From Planctomycetaceae bacterium (GTDB taxonomy: Bacteria; Planctomycetota; Planctomycetia; Pirellulales; Thermoguttaceae), in contig JAITAZ010000450.1 of the NCBI GenBank assembly GCA_031283825.1, positions 1 to 5,936 on the forward strand: DNA of 5,936 nucleotides. Reading direction: 5' to 3'. The notes below the pieces were generated by a model. The model was given only the letters and a program-made list of their open reading frames with translations. It had not been told where the DNA came from and did no database searches. Of this stretch, positions 1 to 5,936 are shown piece by piece. How positions within the stretch are numbered: position 1 is the first letter of the stretch; every line of letters begins with the position of its first letter. The position numbers were made by a program, and so were the translations under genes.

Positions 1-132
1 TATTCAAAATATTCAAAACAAATACGCAAAGCTAAAAAAATAATCAAAACATAATATAACAAAATTAACATTACAACTTAACGGATTAAATATTAACAGC
101 TTAAACAAACTCAAAAAACTACGGAGGGTTTT
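1..132. other. AT-rich leader upstream of the cyclase gene
   Basis: No gene is seen here. The window opens with a perfect 9-nt tandem repeat (TATTCAAAA at 1-9 and 10-18). A weak -10-like TATAAC lies at 55-60, but no convincing -35 box sits at the usual distance, so I do not call a promoter. The rest is A-rich and probably includes the 5' untranslated leader of the cyclase gene. Confidence 0.5.
123..128 (+). promoter_or_regulatory. Shine-Dalgarno of the cyclase gene
   Basis: GGAGGG ends four bases before the GTG at 133. The spacing is slightly short but usable, and it decides the GTG start over the in-frame ATG at 154, which has no such motif in front of it. It is the only strong Shine-Dalgarno in front of a full-length gene in this window. 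Confidence 0.75.
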
Positions 133-2769
133 GTGGATAAATATTTTTATAGCATGAATCAAGATAACTCAAACGAAAATATCTATAAATCAAAAAATTC
201 ATGCAAGAACAGACTCGAAAATCTTAATAGAATCGCAAAATTTTACGACGGACAAAATGGAGGAGGTACAAACTACAACCCGCCCTCTGATTCAACCTCG
301 CCCAATAACCAAAATAACGGAAACGAAAATTCCGCTTATCAATCTACTTTTACATATTCTACATCATTTGCTCCGTCCGCTTCGAAATCTGCGTCTCAAT
401 CTCAATTTCAATCTCAATCTGCAATTGATACAGAAATTTCTCCATCAGAATTGCGTCGTGCGATCTCTTCAACTCAACAATTTTTCTTTAATCATCAACA
501 CCCTGACGGCTACTGGGTCGCCGAACTCGAAGGAGACGCTTTACTACAAAGCGAAACAATTTTACTTCTCGCCTTTCTCGGAGAATCCAACTCCGAACTC
601 GCCCGTCAATGCTCTGTCCATCTACTCGATACCCAACTCCCAGACGGAGGTTGGGGAATGTACGCCGGAGGAAAATCTGACGTCAACAATACCGTCAAAG
701 CATATTTCGCCCTCAAACTTACAGGACATCCCGCAAACGCCGACTACATGCAAAAAGCTCGCGTCCGCGCACTAGAACTCGGAGGAGTCGATAACGTCAA
801 TAGCTTTACCCGATTCTATCTTGCAATACTCGGACAAATCCCGCATCGCGTCTGCCCCGCCGTTCCTCCTCAAATGATGCTACTGCCAAAATGGTTTCCT
901 ATCAACATCTACTCAATGAGCGCATGGTCACGGACAATCTTTGTTCCACTGTCAATCGTTTCCGCTCTCGCCCCAGTTCGCGAAATTCCGCATGAATTCG
1001 GCATAAAAGAAATTTTTATCAAACCGCCGGAAAAATGGGGACCACTTGTCGCACCAGGCAAAAAAATGTCGTCAAATTTATTTTCATGGGATAACTTCTT
1101 TCGATGCTGCAACTCAATTATATTGACTTGCCGAAAACTCGGATTAACCCCGCTACGAAAACGCGCCATCGAATCCGCCAAACAATGGACCTTAGAACAT
1201 TGCAAAAATAGCGACGGTCCAGGCGCAATTTATCCGCCAATTATCTGGGGATGGATTGCGTTTAAGAGTCTTGGTTACGCCGACGATTCGCCTGAAATAA
1301 AATATTTTCGCGATCAACTTCACTCTCATATTATTCGTAACGAAAAACGAGACAGCGTAAGAATTCAACCATGCAAATCGCCCGTTTGGGATACTGCGCT
1401 AACGTTAAAAGCGTTAATGCTCGGAGGATTGACGTCGTCTAATCCCGCTGTAAAAAAAGGCTTACAATGGGTTCGCTCTCGACATATCAAACAAGACGGC
1501 GATTGGAGTAAGAATGTAAAAAACGTAAAGTCGGGCGTTAGCGGTTGGTGTTTTGAATTCAACAATGCCTTCTATCCCGACAGCGACGACACGGCAATGG
1601 CACTGATGGTATTAGCAGGAAGATTTGACGAGACAAAAACAATACAACCAACATCAGAACCGCGTCAAATAATGTTGAGCGAAATTCGCGATACAATCGA
1701 AAACAATTCATCTAATCGGCGAAAGGCTGGAGTTCTGCCGCCAGAATTAAGATTGTTGGCGTCGGAGTCAAATGATTCGGTCGAGGCGGCAAGGTCAAGT
1801 ATGCTCGACATAACAGAAACAACCTCAGCACTCGAAAGCGGATTAAGATGGCTACTGGCAATGCAAAATAAAGACGGAGGTTGGGGCGCATTCGATCATA
1901 ATAACAACAGAGAATTGTTGTGTAAAGTTCCATTCGCAGATCACAACGCAATGATTGATCCAAGTACGCCGGATTTAACAGGTCGAGTAATGGAATCTCT
2001 CGGAAGATTAGGATATACAGTTGGAGATAACAATTCAATCGACAAAGTCGTTTCATATATTAAACGCGAGCAACGGGCGGATGGAAGTTGGTTCGGACGA
2101 TGGGGAGTCAATTATATTTATGGAACATGGCAAGCGTTGACAGGATTAACAAGCGTCGGCGTAGAAATAGATGATTCGGCGGTTGTATCCGGTGCTGATT
2201 GGTTGTTATCGCATCAACATCCGAGCGGAGGTTGGGGCGAGTCGCCGGAATCATATTTTGACATGTCGCTCAAAGGACACGGAACTCCGACTGCGTCTCA
2301 AACTGCGTGGGCAGTAATGGGATTGATCGCCGCAGGAAAACAAAACGACAACGCCGTAAAAAAAGGAATTAGATTTCTAATAGATAGACAAAGAGAAGAC
2401 GGAACTTGGTACGAACCCGAATTCACCGGAACAGGATTTCCAATGGTATTTTATTTGAAATATCATTATTATTCGGTGTATTTTCCTCTGATGGCGTTGT
2501 CTCTTTATGCGGCAAAAGCAGAGGCATCAAATGCGTCGGCAATTGAAAATGAAACGATTTTAAAATTTCAGAGAGTACGGATTTTCTCGCCCGAAAACGA
2601 ATTTTACAACAACGCAAGACCAAACGATAAACCCGAAATATTCGAAATCGTAAAACCAAAAATTCAAACAACCGTAGAAAAATCACAATACGCAGAAAAA
2701 TCTGATTCAAAAGAAAAAGAACAAAAAAAATCGTCAACAACTCCAACGTTAAAAATTTTCATTGGATAA
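133..2769 (+). CDS. shc: squalene-hopene cyclase
   Basis: This enzyme cyclises linear squalene to hopene/hopanol, the committed step of hopanoid synthesis, at the cytoplasmic membrane. Seen: the catalytic acid motif is D483-S-D-D486-T (DVDDT in the Alicyclobacillus enzyme), and the partner His is H604 in PFADHNAMIDP. QW repeats occur at Q122-W128, Q168-W174, Q578-W584, Q647-W653, Q695-W701 and Q753-W759. The family signature GTGFP followed by FYLKYHYY lies near residues 765-780. The recognisable cyclase runs from about residue 106 to 793 and looks complete and active. Odd points: about 105 N-terminal residues are Asn/Ser/Gln-rich, and about 85 C-terminal residues form a charged Lys/Glu/Ser tail. 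These make the protein 878 aa, against roughly 630-720 for typical members. The GTG start is chosen for its Shine-Dalgarno. No other hopanoid gene is visible alongside. Confidence 0.96.
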   Translation: MDKYFYSMNQDNSNENIYKSKNSCKNRLENLNRIAKFYDGQNGGGTNYNPPSDSTSPNNQNNGNENSAYQSTFTYSTSFAPSASKSASQSQFQSQSAIDTEISPSELRRAISSTQQFFFNHQHPDGYWVAELEGDALLQSETILLLAFLGESNSELARQCSVHLLDTQLPDGGWGMYAGGKSDVNNTVKAYFALKLTGHPANADYMQKARVRALELGGVDNVNSFTRFYLAILGQIPHRVCPAVPPQMMLLPKWFPINIYSMSAWSRTIFVPLSIVSALAPVREIPHEFGIKEIFIKPPEKWGPLVAPGKKMSSNLFSWDNFFRCCNSIILTCRKLGLTPLRKRAIESAKQWTLEHCKNSDGPGAIYPPIIWGWIAFKSLGYADDSPEIKYFRDQLHSHIIRNEKRDSVRIQPCKSPVWDTALTLKALMLGGLTSSNPAVKKGLQWVRSRHIKQDGDWSKNVKNVKSGVSGWCFEFNNAFYPDSDDTAMALMVLAGRFDETKTIQPTSEPRQIMLSEIRDTIENNSSNRRKAGVLPPELRLLASESNDSVEAARSSMLDITETTSALESGLRWLLAMQNKDGGWGAFDHNNNRELLCKVPFADHNAMIDPSTPDLTGRVMESLGRLGYTVGDNNSIDKVVSYIKREQRADGSWFGRWGVNYIYGTWQALTGLTSVGVEIDDSAVVSGADWLLSHQHPSGGWGESPESYFDMSLKGHGTPTASQTAWAVMGLIAAGKQNDNAVKKGIRFLIDRQREDGTWYEPEFTGTGFPMVFYLKYHYYSVYFPLMALSLYAAKAEASNASAIENETILKFQRVRIFSPENEFYNNARPNDKPEIFEIVKPKIQTTVEKSQYAEKSDSKEKEQKKSSTTPTLKIFIG
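394..420 (+). repeat. 6-nt tandem repeat in the cyclase N-terminal extension
   Basis: Four and a half copies of TCTCAA (one variant, TTTCAA) encode Ser-Gln/Phe-Gln dipeptides from Ser88 onward. The repeat lies in the low-complexity extension before the enzyme domain, so changes in copy number would probably be tolerated. Confidence 0.7.
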
Positions 2770-2865
2770 GAAAAGAATAAATAAAAACATTCTGTAACAA
2801 TATTGTGAAATTTTTTTCAAAAGACAAAAAAGTAACTGTCTATATAAATTTTAATAAACAATTAT

Positions 2866-2936
2866 AATGTAACTATTCAGTAGGCAACCATTGATAACTA
2901 TTGATCGGCGATTGCTATCGACTGAATTGTTACATT
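2866..2936. repeat. inverted repeat / long hairpin
   Basis: Arms 2866-2881 and 2921-2936 are complementary at 15 of 16 positions, with one T-T mismatch (2874/2928). The 39-nt loop can itself pair weakly (GCAA 2884-2887 with TTGC 2912-2915). TTTTCTTT follows directly after the right arm, so on the + strand it could act as a terminator of the cyclase transcript. Alternatives are a small structured RNA, a short palindromic mobile-element remnant or a regulator site. No target-site duplication is visible around it. Confidence 0.6.
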
Positions 2937-3090
2937 TTCTTTAAGAAGACATTGGGGACGCACCGGCTTAAAATCTAATGATTAAAGACTCAAAAAATAA
3001 AACAATTATGCTACTGAATAACATTACAAATTAACAAAAAATATAAAAAACAACGGAAATTTGAGTTAAAAATTTTTTGGATAGTACAGT

Positions 3091-3096
3091 TATAAT
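3091..3096 (+). promoter_or_regulatory. possible -10 box for the HtrA-like gene
   Basis: A perfect TATAAT lies about 110 nt upstream of the HtrA-like start codon. No good TTGACA-like -35 box stands 16-18 nt before it; TTGAGT at 3061-3066 is 24 nt away, which is too far. In sequence this AT-rich a TATAAT can occur by chance. Confidence 0.3.
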
Positions 3097-3207
3097 CAAC
3101 CGTATTCAGAAATGTTTTTTCGATTAACAAACGGAGATCGCTAATCAAAAGTTAAACTCGGACAGTTTAAATTAAAATTGTCTTCAACCTAAACTAAATT
3201 AATAAAA

Positions 3208-4407
3208 ATGAAACGAATTATATTTACAATCAATTCTTTTTTTCTCGTTTGCGTTTATTTCTGCATCGGGATTAACCCGATAAATTTTGCACAAGAAATA
3301 AATCCAACAGAATCGCCTGTTGAAACTCAATCGTCTAAAACGGAGTCGACAGAGTCAACAACGTCAACAGATTCGACAGAGTCAAAATCTCCAACGGATT
3401 CGATGTCGTCAAAATCTTCAACTGAATTAACATCATCAACTGAGTCTCTTCAAGATACAATCAACAAAGTTTCGACTTGGCTTGTTCGTATCGATACAAT
3501 CGGCGGCTTTGAAAAAGTCGGTAATGAATTCGCTAACGAAGGAACGTCAACCGGTATTCTTCTCGATAAAGACGGCTACGTTCTAACAAGCGCATTCAAC
3601 TTCTTACACGATCCGACCTCAATCCTACTTCGATTCAGCAACGGCACAAAAAAAATCGCACGACGCATCGCCATTGATCGTAATCGCATGTTGACATTGC
3701 TAAAAGTTGACGGTCTTGATACAAAATTTCTACCGCCCGAAACATTGCAAATCAGGAATAAAAACGAAATCAAAATTGCCGAACAAATTACTGTCATAGC
3801 AGTTGCATTGTCTCCGCACGAACCCAATATAACACAAGGAATAATAAGCGGAAAAAATCGTATCTGGCAAAAAGCAATTCAAACAGACGCCGCAATTGGT
3901 CCAAATAATTACGGCGGTGTCTTGGTCGGCACAGACGGAAAATTGATGGCAATTGCTGTACCGCTGTCAATGACATCAAACGAACTCACCGCAGGTTCAG
4001 ATACCTACGACGCTGGAGTCGGTTTGGCTATTCCATTTGAAGACGTCAATAAAAATATTATCGAAAAATTAAAAAACGGAAAAAATCTCGAACCTGCATT
4101 TGTCGGAACTCTATTTAAAGAAAATCAAATATTCGTCGGAGAACCTGTTCTAAACGCAGTCGCGCCAAAATCACCCGCAGAAAAAGCTGGTCTGAAAAAA
4201 GGAGACAGAATCACAAAAATCAACGACGAAAAAATTGAAACCGCTCTACAATACGAAATGAATATCAAACCACGCTACGCCGGAGAAAAAATCGAACTAA
4301 CCTACCTACGAGACGGAAAAGAAAATAAAATTACACTCGAAACAATCCCACAACCACCGCCGCCAAAAAAGAAACCTCAACCAAAACCAATGCCAATGCC
4401 AAAATAA
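3208..4407 (+). CDS. secreted HtrA-like trypsin-fold/PDZ pseudoprotease
   Basis: Residues 1-28 look like a signal peptide (KR, then a hydrophobic run, possible cut after NFA28), so the protein should be exported. Residues about 34-81 form a Ser/Thr/Glu-rich linker. A trypsin-like domain in HtrA style follows (about 85-290, with DKDGYVLTS and IQTDAAIGP), then a PDZ domain (about 305-380, with SPAEKAGLKKGDRI), and a Pro/Lys-rich tail. By alignment to the HtrA signatures all three catalytic residues are gone: F130 for His, M161 for Asp and Y235 for Ser (NYGG instead of NSGG). I infer a binding, scaffold or chaperone role rather than proteolysis. I recall similar SAFNF/NYGG proteins in planctomycetes. 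The ATG has no Shine-Dalgarno, only an A-rich leader. The natural partner is unknown. Confidence 0.88.
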   Translation: MKRIIFTINSFFLVCVYFCIGINPINFAQEINPTESPVETQSSKTESTESTTSTDSTESKSPTDSMSSKSSTELTSSTESLQDTINKVSTWLVRIDTIGGFEKVGNEFANEGTSTGILLDKDGYVLTSAFNFLHDPTSILLRFSNGTKKIARRIAIDRNRMLTLLKVDGLDTKFLPPETLQIRNKNEIKIAEQITVIAVALSPHEPNITQGIISGKNRIWQKAIQTDAAIGPNNYGGVLVGTDGKLMAIAVPLSMTSNELTAGSDTYDAGVGLAIPFEDVNKNIIEKLKNGKNLEPAFVGTLFKENQIFVGEPVLNAVAPKSPAEKAGLKKGDRITKINDEKIETALQYEMNIKPRYAGEKIELTYLRDGKENKITLETIPQPPPPKKKPQPKPMPMPK

Positions 4408-4479
4408 CTTTTCAACAACGCTTTTAATCTATGCTTTAACTTATTAGACTCGACTATATCCCATTCGGCAATGATACTA

Positions 4480-4485
4480 TATAAT
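4480..4485 (+). promoter_or_regulatory. possible -10 box of the Rpn gene
   Basis: A perfect TATAAT lies 85 nt before the Rpn start. I find no good -35 hexamer at the standard distance. It would place the transcript start near 4492, just before the hairpin at 4498-4517. Confidence 0.35.
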
Positions 4486-4497
4486 ACTTACGTCTTG

Positions 4498-4517
4498 AAT
4501 TTTCACGCGAGAAAATT
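4498..4517. promoter_or_regulatory. small hairpin in the presumed Rpn leader
   Basis: AATTTTC (4498-4504) pairs with GAAAATT (4511-4517) around a six-base loop, and the right arm overlaps the perfect palindrome GAAAATTTTC (4511-4520). It could be an operator, a leader hairpin or a weak terminator of the upstream gene. The stem is A/T-dominated, so chance is also possible. Confidence 0.35.
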
Positions 4518-4570
4518 TTCTTGTTCAACTTATTTCAAATTCAACCTAATCAACAAGTCAACAAACAAAA

Positions 4571-5809
4571 ATGAAAAAAAACGCCCCGCATAATTCTTGG
4601 AGCAAAACTATCGCAAAACAAATTGCAAAAACAATTGTTAATCACGATACCTTTTTTGAAATGGTCTTTCAGATCAAGAGAGTAGCTTGCGCGTTTATGA
4701 GATTTATCTTGCCAAAGAAATTACAAGAAAAATTAGATATCAATAACTTGCGAATCGTAATTCGACGATACCGTAACGAAAATTTTAACTTCCGCGAAAC
4801 TATTGCCGACATGATCTATGAAATTCCTTTTAAAAATGCACCCGATAAACATATAAAAGTTTTTATTATCATCGAACACAAAAGTTACGACCATTCACAT
4901 ACAATGTCGCAACTTTTTCGATACGAACAACCAATAATAAATAACGAAATAGCCCTTGCAAAAAAAGAAAAACGTTATACAAAAGATTACAAACTCCCTC
5001 CAGTATTTTTGATGATTTTTCATCAAGACGAAACACCTTACAAAGATTCTACCGAACTCCGAGAAGAATTTTTGCAAGTCGAAGGTCTTGAGGAATACAT
5101 AATCAATCAAAAAGCTTTCCTCTATGAACTATTTTCAAAAGATAAAAATAACTTGCCAGACGATCCCGACGCACCTGAACTTTATGTTGCCCTGCGAACA
5201 ATGCAAGCAATCGCCAGCAAAGAAATAAACAAAATATTCAACGACAAGAATCTCCTCAAGAAATTGGAGTCCCGAGTCAACGATCCAGAATGTCAAAAAT
5301 TTGGTTGCCTTCTTTCGCTTTATATCGAAGACAGTGCTAAACTCTTAACAAAAGAAGGCAAAGAACAATTTTATCAAAATTTACAAGAAATATATGAAGG
5401 AGAAAATATGAAAGATACTTTATCACCAAGAGCAAAATACTATCTGTCCATAGGCAAGAAAAAATGGCTAGCCGAAGGTATTGCCAAAGGTATGACAAAA
5501 GGTATGACCAAAGGCATTGCCAAAGGTATGACCAAAGGTATGACCAAAGGTATGACCAAAGGTAAAATCGAAGGTAAGATCGAAGGTAAGATCGAAGGTA
5601 TGATCGAAGCCGTAATATCTATTTTGGATGTTAAATTTGGTGAAATATCTGAAACCTTTAGGAAGCCGCTTGAAACTATTATCGATATTGATCGTCTTCA
5701 AGAAATCATACAAGTCGCTAAAAAATGCGATACGATTGATGAGTTTAATAAGAAGTTAAAACCGATCAAGCAAAAATTAAAAAATACAAGAACTTCTAAA
5801 AATAAGTAA
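4571..5809 (+). CDS. Rpn family (YhgA-like) PD-(D/E)XK nuclease
   Basis: The N-terminal half has the Rpn/YhgA-like (Transposase_31) pattern: HDTFFEMVF near residue 25, then the nuclease core with D80 (TIADMIYEI) and E102-H-K104 (FIIIEHKSY), followed by SQLFRYEQ and a PPVFLMIFH strand. D80 with E102/K104 fits an intact metal-dependent PD-(D/E)XK site. Known Rpn proteins are DNA endonucleases that stimulate RecA-independent recombination, and some act in phage defence. The C-terminal third holds 11 four-residue units (302-345, KGMT/KGIA/EGKI type) and a helical tail with ILDVKFGEISETFRKPLE, like other family members. At 412 aa it is longer than the roughly 300 aa usual for E. coli Rpn proteins. 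The ATG at 4571 has no Shine-Dalgarno, but the sequence begins as the family does, so I keep it. An internal start is listed separately. Confidence 0.9.
   Translation: MKKNAPHNSWSKTIAKQIAKTIVNHDTFFEMVFQIKRVACAFMRFILPKKLQEKLDINNLRIVIRRYRNENFNFRETIADMIYEIPFKNAPDKHIKVFIIIEHKSYDHSHTMSQLFRYEQPIINNEIALAKKEKRYTKDYKLPPVFLMIFHQDETPYKDSTELREEFLQVEGLEEYIINQKAFLYELFSKDKNNLPDDPDAPELYVALRTMQAIASKEINKIFNDKNLLKKLESRVNDPECQKFGCLLSLYIEDSAKLLTKEGKEQFYQNLQEIYEGENMKDTLSPRAKYYLSIGKKKWLAEGIAKGMTKGMTKGIAKGMTKGMTKGMTKGKIEGKIEGKIEGMIEAVISILDVKFGEISETFRKPLETIIDIDRLQEIIQVAKKCDTIDEFNKKLKPIKQKLKNTRTSKNK
5396..5402 (+). promoter_or_regulatory. internal Shine-Dalgarno inside the Rpn gene
   Basis: GAAGGAG lies five bases before the in-frame ATG at 5408 (Rpn codon 280). 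Sequence and spacing are near ideal, and clearly better than the region before the gene's own start at 4571, which has no match. It codes for Glu-Gly-Glu in the long protein, so a coding cause cannot be excluded. Confidence 0.6.
5408..5502 (+). repeat. direct repeat, copy A (inside the Rpn gene)
   Basis: This 95-nt stretch matches 5818-5912 at 94 of 95 positions, offset by 410 nt. The single difference (A5425 versus C5835) is a synonymous serine codon change. The match begins exactly at the internal ATG and not upstream of it. Confidence 0.95.
5408..5809 (+). CDS. predicted short Rpn form (intragenic antitoxin candidate)
   Basis: Starting at the ATG that is codon 280 of the long gene and ending at the same stop, this frame encodes 133 residues. 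It lacks the whole nuclease core and keeps a short lysine-rich lead (MKDTLSPRAKYY), the four-residue repeat array and the helical C-terminal domain. Known biology: in E. coli Rpn loci a short protein translated from within the gene consists of the C-terminal domain, binds the long nuclease and blocks its toxicity. What is seen here is the start codon with a strong Shine-Dalgarno; the antitoxin role is inferred by analogy. Duplication of exactly this segment downstream supports its being a functional unit. It could instead be a chance start inside one continuous protein. Confidence 0.55.
   Translation: MKDTLSPRAKYYLSIGKKKWLAEGIAKGMTKGMTKGIAKGMTKGMTKGMTKGKIEGKIEGKIEGMIEAVISILDVKFGEISETFRKPLETIIDIDRLQEIIQVAKKCDTIDEFNKKLKPIKQKLKNTRTSKNK
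5474..5605 (+). repeat. 11-unit 12-nt in-frame tandem repeat
   Basis: Eleven consecutive 12-nt units of the type (A/G)AAGGTATGACC run in frame and encode EGIA, KGMT, KGMT, KGIA, KGMT x3, KGKI, EGKI, EGKI and EGMI (Rpn residues 302-345). Three KGMT units in a row and two identical EGKI units point to recent unit duplication. Such glycine-spaced arrays are common in Rpn/YhgA proteins, between nuclease and C-terminal helical domain. Unit number can change without breaking the frame. Confidence 0.92.
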
Positions 5810-5817
5810 TATTTCAA

Positions 5818-5912
5818 ATGAAAGATACTTTATCCCCAAGAGCAAAATACTATCTGTCCATAGGCAAGAAAAAATGGCTAGCCGAAGGTATTGCCAAAGG
5901 TATGACAAAAGG
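5818..5912 (+). repeat. direct repeat, copy B (downstream of the Rpn gene)
   Basis: Second copy of 5408-5502, beginning eight bases after the Rpn stop codon. If a 12-nt gap is allowed, the match continues through 5919 (copy A 5510-5521), so copy B has one repeat unit fewer at this point. The sequence before the ATG does not match copy A and lacks its Shine-Dalgarno. Confidence 0.95.
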
Positions 5913-5936
5913 CATTGCCGAAGGTATGATCAAAGG
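5818..5936 (+). CDS. partial frame: stand-alone copy of the Rpn C-terminal region
   Basis: The frame opens with ATG and stays open to the window edge (39 codons plus two bases). Its first 32 residues are identical to Rpn residues 280-311, then units EGIA, KGMT, KGIA, EGMI and KG follow, in a different order from copy A. It is in another frame from the upstream Rpn gene. No Shine-Dalgarno is present before it, but the Rpn stop ends only eight bases upstream, so translation could be coupled by re-initiation. It could encode a separate antitoxin-like short Rpn protein. Alternatively it is a dead remnant of a tandem duplication or the 3' part of a once complete second Rpn gene. The rest lies outside the window, so completeness cannot be judged. 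Confidence 0.5.
   Translation, partial: MKDTLSPRAKYYLSIGKKKWLAEGIAKGMTKGIAEGMIK

Larger units (their letters stand above)
2770..3207. other. 438-nt intergenic spacer without a recognisable gene
   Basis: I see no coding sequence here. It begins with an AT-rich stretch containing the palindrome ACAATATTGT (2797-2806) and a T-run (2811-2817), which could help end the cyclase transcript but is not a convincing intrinsic terminator. It then holds a long inverted repeat (2866-2936), a small GC-richer patch near 2951-2968, a possible -10 box (3091-3096) and a short hairpin TTAAAC/GTTTAA (3152-3157 with 3165-3170) in the leader of the downstream gene. Confidence 0.6.
4408..4570. other. 163-nt spacer before the Rpn gene
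   Basis: No coding sequence is visible. The spacer holds a possible -10 box and a small hairpin, listed separately, and ends in an A/C-rich stretch directly before the Rpn start codon with no Shine-Dalgarno. Confidence 0.5.

Overview
The window is AT-rich (GC roughly one third by eye), with three full-length genes on the + strand, long AT-rich spacers between them, and the start of a fourth reading frame cut by the right edge. A squalene-hopene cyclase next to a degenerate HtrA-like protein with an SAFNF/NYGG pattern, which I recall from planctomycete proteins, suggests an AT-rich planctomycete or relative. That placement is inference and no marker gene is present to settle it.

Layout: 1-132 is an AT-rich leader ending in a good Shine-Dalgarno. 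133-2769 encodes squalene-hopene cyclase, with intact catalytic motifs and QW repeats plus unusual low-complexity extensions at both ends. 2770-3207 is a non-coding spacer with a 16-position inverted repeat and a possible -10 box. 3208-4407 encodes a secreted trypsin-fold/PDZ protein in which the catalytic His, Asp and Ser are all replaced, so it is a predicted pseudoprotease. 4408-4570 is a spacer with a possible -10 box and a small hairpin. 4571-5809 encodes an Rpn/YhgA-like PD-(D/E)XK nuclease with a 12-nt, 11-unit repeat array in its C-terminal third.

The most interesting part is the right end. The Rpn gene has no Shine-Dalgarno at its own start, but carries a near-ideal one (5396-5402) before the in-frame internal ATG at 5408. 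An internal product of 133 residues would hold only the C-terminal region, matching the known arrangement in which Rpn nucleases are restrained by a short antitoxin translated from inside the same gene. Eight bases after the Rpn stop codon, a second copy of the sequence begins at exactly that ATG (5818), differs by one synonymous base over 95 nt, and runs off the window with a rearranged repeat array. This looks like a duplicated stand-alone copy of the antitoxin portion. The cyclase (membrane hopanoid synthesis), the pseudoprotease and the nuclease show no obvious functional link; the wide spacers suggest separate transcription units.
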